This document shows, piece by piece, positions 54,481-62,831 of a stretch of 64,000 nucleotides of DNA (the first letter of the stretch is position 1; each line of letters starts with the position of its first letter). Both the position numbers and the translations under genes were made by a program. This DNA comes from Sandaracinobacteroides hominis (GTDB lineage Bacteria; Pseudomonadota; Alphaproteobacteria; Sphingomonadales; Sphingomonadaceae): NCBI RefSeq assembly GCF_016464365.1, contig NZ_JADCUC010000002.1, positions 364,001 to 428,000 on the forward strand. Reading direction: 5' to 3'. The notes under the pieces are model-generated. The model searched no databases and was not told where the DNA came from. It worked only from the letters and a program-made list of their open reading frames with translations.

Positions 54481-55125
54481 TTAGACCAGCCGACAGCGGG
54501 TGAGCTGAAATGGGCGATCCAGCTTCGCCTTCTTCAACGCCCGAACCACCTCGTCGCAGAAGAAATGATTCATCACCATATCCCCGGCTGTCCACATTTT
54601 AAGGCCACCTGCGGCAGCGCGTGAGACAGCGAGATCGTCCGCTTTTTGATCACTCACGCGGTAGGAATCGTGCATCTTGTCATGCACGATCTTCCGAGAA
54701 GCTTCAGGTGCGACTGTCCTCAGCTGGGGCGTGATATGAAACTGGAAGTAACGCTTCTCCGTCCGGCGTTTACGATCCGAAAAGAAGACGTCCGTCGGCA
54801 CGAACTTGGATGGACCGATGTCGATCCCGCTCAGCGCCTCCGCAACTGCCGCAGACACCAGTGGCACAGACGGGCCAGTGATAACATCGCGCTCTTTTGC
54901 AAGCCTCTTATCGCTCCAACCGTCGTCAACCCGGGCCCACATCGTCTTTGGAAAATCGTCCGCGGGCCACGCCTGTCCACGCCCTGCTGTGGTTCCAAAC
55001 TCGATCCCGCGGGTCATATCCCGCTCTCGGAGATCATCTTGGAAGCCGACAGTCGTTCGACCATCGCTCAGAAAATTCGTCATCCAGACATGATCGCTGC
55101 TCACGCTAAACTCCTTTGTACGCAT
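54481..55125 (-). CDS. Imm11 (DUF1629)-type immunity protein, orphan
   Basis: 214 aa from ATG 55125. The C-terminal half matches the Imm11/DUF1629 pattern: GPSKFVPTDVFFSD, YFQFHITPQLRTVAPEASRK, GLKMWTAGDMVMNHFFCDEV and LKKAKLDRPFQLTRCRL. Such proteins protect against polymorphic toxins of contact-dependent or T6SS/T1SS systems. No cognate toxin gene is in view. GC content is below that of the neighbours. It lies between a dead RAYT gene and a truncated HlyD gene, so it came with a lost cluster. Confidence 0.72.
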   Translation of the reverse strand: MRTKEFSVSSDHVWMTNFLSDGRTTVGFQDDLRERDMTRGIEFGTTAGRGQAWPADDFPKTMWARVDDGWSDKRLAKERDVITGPSVPLVSAAVAEALSGIDIGPSKFVPTDVFFSDRKRRTEKRYFQFHITPQLRTVAPEASRKIVHDKMHDSYRVSDQKADDLAVSRAAAGGLKMWTAGDMVMNHFFCDEVVRALKKAKLDRPFQLTRCRLV

Positions 55126-55243
55126 CTTGTTATGCTGTTCATGCCCGCACTGGCAGTCGATTTGACGTAATCTGAACGCTGGACAGAAGCCGAATTCCAG
55201 CCACCGCAGCCGTCGGCCTGCCGCGTTCTCTGCGCGACAAGGC

Positions 55244-56152
55244 TCACCGTTCTCTCCCCGCTTCCGTAACCGCCCGCTCAAGCGGACTAAGCAGATAATC
55301 GATAACTCGCCGTGTATCTGTCCGGATCTCCGCGCTGGCGGCCAGCCCCGGCGTCACCTCGATCGCGCTGCCTCTCGGCGGCGGTTGCACCGTCACCCGC
55401 GCGGCGTACACCGGCCCCAGCTTCTCGTCCTGGATCGCATCCCGGCTGATCCACGCCAGCTTCCCCTCCAGCGTGCCGTAGCGCGTGAACGGGAACGCCT
55501 CGAGCTTCACCGTCACTGGCTGGCCAACGTCCACGAACCCGGCGTCCCGGTTCAGAACCTGCGCTTCTACAATCAGCTCACCGCTGTCAGGCACCACCAC
55601 AAGGATCGGGTCTGCTGCCTTCAGCACAGCGCCTTCGCTGTAGATTGCCAGCTGCTGCACCACGCCGTCGATTGGACTGCGCACAACCTGCTGGCTCTGA
55701 CGCTGCGTCGCCTTGGTCAGTTCTTCGCGCGCGAGCCGCGCGTCCGCCTCCGCCTTCGCCAGATCCGCCAGCACTTCGCGCACTGCTTCCGCGCGCGCCA
55801 TGGCGATCTGCTGGTTCACGCCGGCCATGTTGGCGCGGGCGCGGGCCATGTTCTGCTGCTGGATCGCGATCTGCCGCTCATGGTCGATCTTCTGCTGTTC
55901 CAGCTCCAGCTGACCAAGCTTCGACGAGAACCCCTTCTCCGCCAGCTGACGGCGCTTCTCCACCCGTTCGGTGAGATATGGCAGGGTATCCGACAGCCGC
56001 GACACTTCTGCTTGGGCGCCACCTTCAACGACCTTCGCCTCGGAGGCCTGCTCCCTGAGCGTCGCAGTCTTCGCCCCCAGCTCGGCCAGCCGGGTCTGGA
56101 TCAGCAGTTTCTGCGTGGCGATGAGCTGCTCCGGCGTGCCAGCGGGGACGGA
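55244..56152 (-). pseudogene. HlyD-family secretion adaptor, N-terminal third missing
   Basis: The frame reads AGTPEQLIATQKLLIQTRL, a coiled-coil region (LEQQKIDHERQIAIQQQ), RSPIDGVVQQLAIYSEGAVL (lipoyl/barrel-sandwich half) and VEAQVLNRDAGFVDVGQPV, ending PLERAVTEAGRER. This is the membrane-distal to C-terminal portion of a type I secretion adaptor. The cytoplasmic N-terminus, membrane helix and first lipoyl half are absent. The frame runs without a break from the stop codon of the upstream TPM gene, in the same phase, so no start signal exists for it. Confidence 0.82.
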
Positions 56153-56830
56153 TCACACGATCAGCAGCCGGTTCGGCAGCTCGTCGGGGTTTTCCGCAGT
56201 GGGCGGGAAATGCGTGGCCAGCACGCCGCCCGCCAGCGCGATGGCGTTCACAAAGCCCTGGGCGATGTCTCCGCCTTTCACGCCGCTCAGCAGGGCGGCG
56301 GCAGTTTCCGCCCAGTGATCGGGCGGTACCTGCCGGTAAATGCCTTCGTCGGCGATGATCTCCACCACATGATCCTCGACAGAAACATGGATGAGGACGC
56401 CGGTCCGCGCCTCCGTCAGGTGGATGCCGCGAATCAGGAACTGCTTCAGCGCAATTTCGTGCACCCGTTCCTGCCTGAGCGACAGCGGCGCAAAGCGCTG
56501 CGCCAGCGGCGACCACCAGAGCGCAAGTGTGGCCAGCAGCAGCACGACAACCTGCATCAGCACGAAAATCTCTACCGTCTGCCAGTCCGAAAGCGGATCT
56601 TCCTGCCACATGCCAAAGGCCGCCGCCCAGAAGCTGGGGCCAAAGCCAATGGCGGTCAGCAACACCGGAATGAGGAAGGCGGCAGCGGCAGCCAGAGCCA
56701 GCACCCATTCGACATAGCGATGCTTTTCGGTCGCCATCGTGCAGACGATTTCGCCGGAGGTCATCGCCTCTGCCTCGACGATGGCGGTCTCCACGCGGCC
56801 CAGGTCTTCGGGAGGAAGCTGCATCACCAT
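56153..56830 (-). CDS. TPM-domain membrane protein
   Basis: 225 aa from ATG 56830 (ATG 56824 is possible; it overlaps the upstream stop as TGATG). TPM_phosphatase domain with ETAIVEAEAMTSGEIVCTMA, two membrane segments (VLALAAAAAFLIPVLLTAIG and MQVVVLLLATLALWW) and TGVLIHVSVEDHVVEIIADEGIY. Function unknown; family members are linked to PSII repair in plants and to membrane proteins in bacteria. The natural C-terminus (ELPNRLLIV) is intact; right after the stop, in frame, lies the HlyD relic. Confidence 0.88.
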   Translation of the reverse strand: MVMQLPPEDLGRVETAIVEAEAMTSGEIVCTMATEKHRYVEWVLALAAAAAFLIPVLLTAIGFGPSFWAAAFGMWQEDPLSDWQTVEIFVLMQVVVLLLATLALWWSPLAQRFAPLSLRQERVHEIALKQFLIRGIHLTEARTGVLIHVSVEDHVVEIIADEGIYRQVPPDHWAETAAALLSGVKGGDIAQGFVNAIALAGGVLATHFPPTAENPDELPNRLLIV

Positions 56831-57606
56831 CCGCCGCTCGCCCCTCCGCCGCCGAAACCGCCGCCGCCTCCTCCGAAGCCGCCGCCGCCGCCCCAGCCGC
56901 CGCCTCCGCCGCCACCCCAGCCGCCGCCCATGCCCGGGCCCCAGATCACGATCGGGCCACCCCGGCTGGCGCGTTTCCCGCCTTTCGCACGGCGGATCAC
57001 GCTGAAGATCCAGAAGGCCAGGAACAGGAAGAAGAGGATCGTTCCCAGGCTGATGCCGCCGCCCGGCGGACCCTGCTGCGCCGCGCGGGCCTCGGCTGCC
57101 TTCACATTGGCGGCTGCCTGTTCCGGCGGCAGCTCCACCTGTTTCGCGATCTGGTCAAAGCCGTCCAGCACCCCGCCCGCCATGTCGCCGGCGCGGAACT
57201 TGGGCAGGATCGCCTGGCTGATGATGACAGAGGAAAGCGCGTCGGTCAGCACCGGTTCCAGCCCATAGCCAACTTCGATTCGGACGCGCCTTTCGTTCGG
57301 CGCGACCAGCAGGATCACCCCATTGTCGCCCTTGCCGCCGGCCTCGCGTTTCTGGCCGATGCCCCACGCCCGGCCCAGCCGATAGCCATATTCCTCGATT
57401 TCATAGCCCTGCAGATCGGGCACGGTGGCGACGACCACCTGCGCCGTGGTCTGCTTCTCGATCGCTTCCGAACGCGCGGTGATCTGCGCCACGACGTCGG
57501 GCGGCAGGATGTTGGCGGCATCCACCACCCGGCCCGTCAGGGCGGGAAACTGTTGCGCCGCCAGCGGCGACGCAAGCAGCAGGAGCAGCAGCGCCAGCAG
57601 GCGCAT
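56824..57606 (-). CDS. YgcG-like TPM-domain protein with Gly-rich tail
   Basis: 260 aa. Signal peptide LLALLLLLLASPLAAQQ, TPM domain (LTGRVVDAANILPPDVVAQI, VVVATVPDLQGYEIEEYGY, NGVILLVAPNERRVRIEVGYGLE), one membrane segment (GTILFFLFLAFWIFSVI) and a Gly/Trp repeat tail. This is the classic second gene of lemA-TPM operons, where lemA precedes. The tail of about 35 residues consists of GGGG/GW units and may mediate assembly. Confidence 0.92.
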   Translation of the reverse strand: MRLLALLLLLLASPLAAQQFPALTGRVVDAANILPPDVVAQITARSEAIEKQTTAQVVVATVPDLQGYEIEEYGYRLGRAWGIGQKREAGGKGDNGVILLVAPNERRVRIEVGYGLEPVLTDALSSVIISQAILPKFRAGDMAGGVLDGFDQIAKQVELPPEQAAANVKAAEARAAQQGPPGGGISLGTILFFLFLAFWIFSVIRRAKGGKRASRGGPIVIWGPGMGGGWGGGGGGGWGGGGGFGGGGGGFGGGGASGGW

Positions 57607-57624
57607 CGGCAGGCCCCTTCCCGG

Positions 57625-58209
57625 TTAGAATTTCACCGTCGGCGCAACTTCGGCGTTCGCCGTCGTCGCTTTGAACGGCTCCTTCGGCTTGGCGCCATAA
57701 ATGGTCTTGGCGGCAATGATCGACGGGAAGGTGCGGATCTCGGTATTATAGGCCTGAACGCTGCTGTTATAGTCGCGCCGGGCGATGGAGATGCGGTTTT
57801 CCGTGCCCTCCAGCTGCGTTTGCAGCGCCAGGAAATTCTGGTTCGACTTCAGGTCCGGGTATTTTTCCACCACCACCATCAGCCGCGACAGCGCAGAGGA
57901 AAGCCCATCCTGCGCCTGCTGAAAGGCGGCGACCTTGGCCGGGTCGGAAAGATCGCCGGGGTTCAGCGTCGTCTGCGTCGCCTTGGCGCGGGCCTCGGTC
58001 ACGCCCACCAGCACGTCCTTTTCCTGTGCGGCATAGCCCTGCACGGTGGCGACAAGGTTGGGGATCAGGTCCGCCCGGCGCTGGTACTGGTTTTCCACCT
58101 CGCCCCAGGCGGCATTCACGCCCTCCTCCTTGGTCGGGATGGAATTGACGCCGCAGGCGCTCAACGAAAGGGCGACGGCCAGCGGAAGGACGATACGGAG
58201 TGCGCGCAT
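57625..58209 (-). CDS. lemA: LemA-family lipoprotein
   Basis: 194 aa from ATG 58209. Signal peptide with lipobox LSAC (ALRIVLPLAVALSLSACGV), then the LemA helical domain: AAWGEVENQYQRRADLIPNLVATVQGYA, LMVVVEKYPDLKSNQNFLALQTQLEGTENRI and YNSSVQAYNTEIRTFPS. Role unknown, often with TPM proteins. It is the first gene of the lemA-TPM-TPM unit (gap 18 bp). Confidence 0.95.
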   Translation of the reverse strand: MRALRIVLPLAVALSLSACGVNSIPTKEEGVNAAWGEVENQYQRRADLIPNLVATVQGYAAQEKDVLVGVTEARAKATQTTLNPGDLSDPAKVAAFQQAQDGLSSALSRLMVVVEKYPDLKSNQNFLALQTQLEGTENRISIARRDYNSSVQAYNTEIRTFPSIIAAKTIYGAKPKEPFKATTANAEVAPTVKF

Positions 58210-58357
58210 TCTTGGAACCCCCGGGAAATGAGTGCGAGCGGGAAGAAGCCTCCGATTTGTCTTCGCGTCAAGAGGACAAGCGGGCGCGTTCGTATTTCGG
58301 CTTGCCAAATCCAACCTGAGCGGGAAAGGTCGATGGACAGGCAATCGGGGATCGTAC

Positions 58358-58780
58358 ATGTCGATGTTGCAGGAATTCAAGGCCTTCATCTCACGCGGGA
58401 ATGTGCTGGATCTGGCGGTCGGTGTGATCATCGGCGGCGCGTTCGGAACCATCGTGAAATCTCTCACCGAAGACCTCATCATGCCGCTCGTTTCGGCAGT
58501 GACGGGCTCTCCGGATTTCACCTCCAACTTCATCCGGCTGGGGCCGGTTCCCGCCGGCGTCGATCCCACAAACTATGCCGCCCTGAAGGAGGCCGGCGTC
58601 GCCATGCTGGGATATGGCGCCTTCGCGACTGCGCTGCTGAACTTCCTGATCCTTGCCTTCGCGGTCTTCCTGATCGTCAAATACGCCAACCGCTTCTTCG
58701 CAACCCTGGCGCCGCCGCCTCCGCCGCCGACAGAGGAAGTGCTGCTGCTGCGGGAAATCCGCGACAATCTGAAAAAATAG
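58358..58780 (+). CDS. mscL: Large-conductance mechanosensitive channel
   Basis: 140 aa from ATG 58358. Pentameric inner-membrane channel that opens on hypo-osmotic shock. The N-terminal amphipathic helix and pore helix [41 protein letters not shown], the second helix [20 protein letters not shown] and the C-terminal Pro linker/bundle [14 protein letters not shown] are all present. Divergent from lemA. A 3-nt gap separates it from the DUF4239 gene. Confidence 0.96.
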   Translation: MSMLQEFKAFISRGNVLDLAVGVIIGGAFGTIVKSLTEDLIMPLVSAVTGSPDFTSNFIRLGPVPAGVDPTNYAALKEAGVAMLGYGAFATALLNFLILAFAVFLIVKYANRFFATLAPPPPPPTEEVLLLREIRDNLKK

Positions 58781-58783
58781 CCC

Positions 58784-59584
58784 GTGGAGACGCTCGCGCA
58801 ATGGGTCGACAGCATGCCTTTGCTGGTCCTGGGGCCGCTCTTCTTCCTCATCTTCTATGGCGCTGCCTATCTGGGGCGCTGGCTGGGCAAGCGGGTGGAC
58901 CGGACCGACAAGGACAAGGAGCCGGGGCTCATCGTCTCGGCGTCGCTGGGCCTTCTGGCGCTGCTTCTGGGCTTCACCGTTTCGATGGCGGTCAGCCGCT
59001 ATGACAATCGCCGCGCCGCCGTGGTGCAGGAAGCGAACGCCATCGGCACCTTCATGCTGCGCACAGACCTGATGCCGGAGGCGGTCCGGGCGCCGACGCT
59101 GGCGGCGCTCGATCGCTATGTGGCGGCGCGGGTGAAGGTCGGGCGGATGGGCGAGGGCATTTCCGAGGTCCGCGACGCCGGCAGGATCACCACGCAGGCG
59201 CAGGCGGAAATGTGGCGCGAGGTGATGCAGGTGCGCCAGCATGTGCCGGAGGAATCGGTGAAGATCCTGCTGGTGGAATCGGCGAACGGCATGTTCGACA
59301 TGGCCACCGTGCGCGATGCGGCGCTGGCAAACCGACTGCCGCCCACGCTGGTGCTGCTGCTGATCTTCTTCCCCATCGCCAGCCTGATTCTCATTGGCTA
59401 CGCCGGAGGCGATTCGCTTGGCATGCATCTGGTCGCCTCCACCGAGCTGGTGCTGCTGCTGACTCTGGTGCTCCTGCTCATCGCAGACCTCAACCGGCCC
59501 AGATCCGGCTCTATCATCACGCCGCAGGCCGCGCTGCTGGATGTACAGGCACAAGTGAAGGCGCGTTCCATTCCTCAATCATGA
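58784..59584 (+). CDS. DUF4239 (bestrophin-like) membrane protein
   Basis: 266 aa from a GTG at 58784, 3 nt after mscL. Membrane segments near 13-30 (LLVLGPLFFLIFYGAAYLG), 50-67, about 187-205 and about 220-240, with NRRAAVVQEANAIGTFMLRTDLM after the second, the mark of DUF4239. Possibly an ion channel; unproved. Cotranscribed with mscL, perhaps in osmotic response. The META lipoprotein gene follows after 13 bp. Confidence 0.88.
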   Translation: METLAQWVDSMPLLVLGPLFFLIFYGAAYLGRWLGKRVDRTDKDKEPGLIVSASLGLLALLLGFTVSMAVSRYDNRRAAVVQEANAIGTFMLRTDLMPEAVRAPTLAALDRYVAARVKVGRMGEGISEVRDAGRITTQAQAEMWREVMQVRQHVPEESVKILLVESANGMFDMATVRDAALANRLPPTLVLLLIFFPIASLILIGYAGGDSLGMHLVASTELVLLLTLVLLLIADLNRPRSGSIITPQAALLDVQAQVKARSIPQS

Positions 59585-59597
59585 CCAGGAGAGTTTC

Positions 59598-60035
59598 ATG
59601 CGCATATTTGCAATCGCCGCCTCGGCTGTGGCACTCGCAGCCTTGAGCGGCTGCGCCGGTTCCTCCGATACCGCAGCGCCGGCTACCAAACCGGCGCCGA
59701 CGGGCGCCGCACTCGCCGGTGGTGAATGGGCGGTGTTCGAAATCAACGGCGCGCCGATCGTCGCCGATTCCAAGCCGACCATCGAGTTCAAGGATGGCCG
59801 GGTCTTCGGCGCCGGCAGCTGCAACCGCTTCATGGGCGGCTATACGGTTTCCCCCGATGGCGTGAAGCTGCAGATGTCGCAAATGGCCTCGACGATGATG
59901 GCCTGCCCAGACCCGCTGATGCAGCAGGAGGGCGCGTTCCTGAAGACGCTGGGCGACGTCACCGGATATTCGGTGGCGGGCAATGTGCTGACCTTGACCA
60001 CGGCTGGCGGGCAGACCGTCAAAGCCAGGCGGTAG
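59598..60035 (+). CDS. META-domain (HslJ-like) lipoprotein
   Basis: 145 aa. Signal peptide with lipobox LSGC (AIAASAVALAALSGCAG), an Ala/Thr linker, and a META domain: GGEWAVFEINGAPI, PTIEFKDGRVFGAGSCNRFMGGY and MACPDPLMQQEGAFLKTLG. HslJ-like proteins are heat-shock-linked outer-membrane lipoproteins. It closes the mscL-DUF4239-META unit and is convergent with the cyclophilin, with a 16-bp terminator between. Confidence 0.92.
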   Translation: MRIFAIAASAVALAALSGCAGSSDTAAPATKPAPTGAALAGGEWAVFEINGAPIVADSKPTIEFKDGRVFGAGSCNRFMGGYTVSPDGVKLQMSQMASTMMACPDPLMQQEGAFLKTLGDVTGYSVAGNVLTLTTAGGQTVKARR

Positions 60036-60078
60036 GCGGCCGCGATCAGCGCGAAGCGCTAACTCGCGGACTCGCGGC

Positions 60079-60114
60079 CGGCGGGGCGGCGGGCATCAGC
60101 CCGCCGCCCCGCCG
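60079..60114. terminator. 16-bp GC hairpin between convergent genes
   Basis: A perfect stem 60079-60094 with 60099-60114 around the loop atca; arms ggcggggcggcgggc and its complement. Terminates both the META gene and the cyclophilin gene. Confidence 0.85.
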
Positions 60115-60164
60115 ACGTCAGCGCGGGCTTTGCCTGCGCCACTTTCCTGCTGGTCTGCCGAGTT

Positions 60165-60611
60165 TCAGGCGCTGTGCGCTTTGACAATCTTGCCCGGAGC
60201 CCGCGGCGGCTCGCCCTTGGGCAGCGCGTCGATCAGGTCCATGCCTTCGATCACTTCGCCCCACACCGTATATTGCTTGTCCAGAAAACGGGCGTCGTCG
60301 AAGCAGATGAAGAACTGGCTGTTGGCGCTGTCCGGGTTGGAGGTGCGCGCCATCGAGCAGACGCCGCGCACATGCGGCTCGGCCGAAAATTCCTGCTTCA
60401 GGTCGGGCAGCTTGGAGCCGCCGGTGCCGGTGCCGTTGGGGCAGCCGCCCTGCGCCATGAAGCCGGGGATCACGCGGTGGAAGACGACGCCGTCATAAAA
60501 GCCGCTGTCGGCCAGCTCGACGATGCGCGCCACATGGCCCGGCGCCAGATCAGGGCGCAGCTTGATGGTGACATCACCGGATTCGAGGGTGAGCTTCAGG
60601 GTATCGGGCAT
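60165..60611 (-). CDS. Cyclophilin-type peptidyl-prolyl cis-trans isomerase
   Basis: 148 aa from ATG 60611. Catalytic cyclophilin motifs FHRVIPGFMAQGGC (with Arg), GVCSMARTSNPDSANSQFFICF and VWGEVIEGMDLIDAL. No signal peptide, so the cytosolic PpiB type. Single gene, convergent with META and divergent from tamA. Confidence 0.95.
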   Translation of the reverse strand: MPDTLKLTLESGDVTIKLRPDLAPGHVARIVELADSGFYDGVVFHRVIPGFMAQGGCPNGTGTGGSKLPDLKQEFSAEPHVRGVCSMARTSNPDSANSQFFICFDDARFLDKQYTVWGEVIEGMDLIDALPKGEPPRAPGKIVKAHSA

Positions 60612-60779
60612 GCAGGCTTCCTTTCGTTGGAACCATGGGCGCCTAGAGCAAGTTCGTGTGTCGTGAAAACAGCAGAATCGCCCGGCACATCGCAGGTCAT
60701 GGCGCGAAATGGCGCATTTCCCCCGTATTTCAAGTTCCTCGGCCTTGCCTTTGCGCGCAGGGCAGGGCTTTGTTCTGCC

Positions 60780-62831
60780 GTGCCGATCGCCCGCAAGACA
60801 GCCTGGTTGCCCCTGTTCCTGTCCTGCGCGGCGTGCGTCGCGGCGCCGGCCCTTGCCCAGGAAGCCGCGGTAGCGCCGCCTGTGATCGCGCCCGATGACG
60901 ATCTTTTCGCCCCTTTGCCTGCAATTCCCGAGCTGACCGAGCTGCCGCCGGTCGACTTCGGCGATCCGATCGCCATGCCGCCGGTGGAGCCGCCCGACGC
61001 CGACCTGCTTGCCCCACTCCCGCCACTTGCCGGCTTCGACCCGACCCCCAGCGCCGATTTCAAGTTCGCCGACGTGGCGCAGGAAGGCATACGCTACAGC
61101 GTCACCGTGGAAGGGCTGGAGCCGACCGGGCTGGGGTCCAGCTTCCGCCGGCTTTCCGCGCTGAAGCGCGGCGAAAAACGCCCGGCCACACCGGCGCAGA
61201 TCGCCTCGCGTGCCAACTCCGACGAAACGCTGATGCAGCGGCTGATGTTCTCGGAGGGCTGGTATTCCGGCCTCGTCGATACGGACATCAAGGTCGTCGA
61301 CGACAGTCGCGCCGAAGTCCGGCTGATCGCAACCCCCGGCGATCAGTATCGCTGGCGGCAGATCACGCTGGATCTCATCCCCCAGGACAAGGCCGGGCTG
61401 GGTGCGGATTTCGGCCTGAAGCTCGGCGACCCGATCATCGCGCTGAAGGTGGAGGAGGCCGAGGGCGCCCTGCTGCGCAAGCTGATGGAATCGGGCTATG
61501 CCTTTGCCGAGATCGGCGCCCGCGACGTGGTGCTGGATAACGATGCCCCCACCGGCACCTACCTGCTGACGGGCGACACCGGCCCGCTCAGCGTGTTCGG
61601 CCCGATCCGCATGGCCGGCTTCCAGCCCTTCAACGAGGGGCATGCGCAGGTTATCGCCCGCTTCGAGCCGGGCCAGCCCTATGACGCCCGGCTGGTCGAC
61701 GATTTCCGCCGTGCGCTGATCGCCACCCAGAGTTTCGGCGGCGTCACCGTGACCCCGGTGGATACCGGCATGCGCGAGCCGGATGGCCGCGCGGTCACGG
61801 AAATGCGGGTGCAGGGCAACCGCGGGCCGCAGCGGCTGCTCACCGGGCAGCTCGGCTATTCCAGCCAGGACGGCTTCCGCGCCGAGGGTTCCTGGCGGCA
61901 CCGGAGCTTCGTTCAGCCGGAGGGAATGTTGACCACCAAGGCCGTGCTCGGCACCGAGGAGCAGCGGCTGTCGACTCAGCTGACGATGAGCAACTGGCGC
62001 CAGCGGGACCGCACGCTGGACTTCGGTGCCGAGCTTTCGAACCTGACGCCGCCTGCCTACATCGCCCAGACGCTGGTATTCGCGACTACCCTGGGGGTCG
62101 CCTCAACGCCGATCTGGCAGAAGCGCTGGACCTGGATGGGCGGCATCGGCGTCGGTGCCTCGCGCGAAAGGTCGCGGGCGTCGATCCTGCCGGAGGACGA
62201 TGAAAACGATCTGCTGCCGCGCTACACCCGCAACTTCCTGTTCGTGTCGGCGCCCTTCTGGGTGGGCTACGACCGTTCGAACGACCTGCTGAATCCAACC
62301 AGGGGCTATCGGCTGCGGGTGGACCTGAACCCCGAAGTCTCCCGCGAAGGCAGCAGTATCGAGACCTATGCCCGGATGTTCGCCGAGGGCACGGCCTATC
62401 AGGGCATCGGCGACAGCTTCGTGCTGGCCGGGCGGCTGCGGCTGGGCACCATTGTCGGCGCCGACCTGCTGAACATCGCCCCCACGCGCAGGCTCTATGC
62501 CGGCGGCGGCGGCTCGGTACGCGGCTATGAATATCAAAGCGTCGGCGACCTCGGCGCCAACGGCCGGCCGATCGGAGGCCTCAGCCTGTTCGAATCCAGC
62601 ATCGAGGGCCGCTATCGCTTTGGCGACTTCGGCGTCGTCGGCTTTGTCGATGCCGGCTCGGTCAACCCCGGCCCCATGCCCAGCCTCGACGGCACCCGCT
62701 TCGGCGTGGGCGTGGGCGGGCGCTACTTCACCTCGTTCGGTCCGATCCGGATTGACGTGGCGCGGGCGATCAACCGCACCTCGCGCGACCCCAAGGTGGC
62801 GCTCTACATCTCCATCGGGCAGTCCTTCTGA
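60780..62831 (+). CDS. tamA: Translocation and assembly module outer-membrane protein TamA
   Basis: 683 aa from GTG 60780, chosen because it gives a clean signal peptide (ARKTAWLPLFLSCAACVAAPALAQ); an in-frame ATG at 60699 would add 27 residues in front. After a Pro-rich acidic segment come POTRA domains (IRYSVTVEGLEPTG, QRLMFSEGWYSGLVDTDIKV, FGPIRMAGFQPFNEGHAQVI) and an Omp85 barrel with GGGGSVRGYEYQSVG and the end KVALYISIGQSF. It works with TamB to insert or move outer-membrane proteins or lipids. The last base overlaps the tamB ATG (TGATG). Confidence 0.94.
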   Translation: MPIARKTAWLPLFLSCAACVAAPALAQEAAVAPPVIAPDDDLFAPLPAIPELTELPPVDFGDPIAMPPVEPPDADLLAPLPPLAGFDPTPSADFKFADVAQEGIRYSVTVEGLEPTGLGSSFRRLSALKRGEKRPATPAQIASRANSDETLMQRLMFSEGWYSGLVDTDIKVVDDSRAEVRLIATPGDQYRWRQITLDLIPQDKAGLGADFGLKLGDPIIALKVEEAEGALLRKLMESGYAFAEIGARDVVLDNDAPTGTYLLTGDTGPLSVFGPIRMAGFQPFNEGHAQVIARFEPGQPYDARLVDDFRRALIATQSFGGVTVTPVDTGMREPDGRAVTEMRVQGNRGPQRLLTGQLGYSSQDGFRAEGSWRHRSFVQPEGMLTTKAVLGTEEQRLSTQLTMSNWRQRDRTLDFGAELSNLTPPAYIAQTLVFATTLGVASTPIWQKRWTWMGGIGVGASRERSRASILPEDDENDLLPRYTRNFLFVSAPFWVGYDRSNDLLNPTRGYRLRVDLNPEVSREGSSIETYARMFAEGTAYQGIGDSFVLAGRLRLGTIVGADLLNIAPTRRLYAGGGGSVRGYEYQSVGDLGANGRPIGGLSLFESSIEGRYRFGDFGVVGFVDAGSVNPGPMPSLDGTRFGVGVGGRYFTSFGPIRIDVARAINRTSRDPKVALYISIGQSF

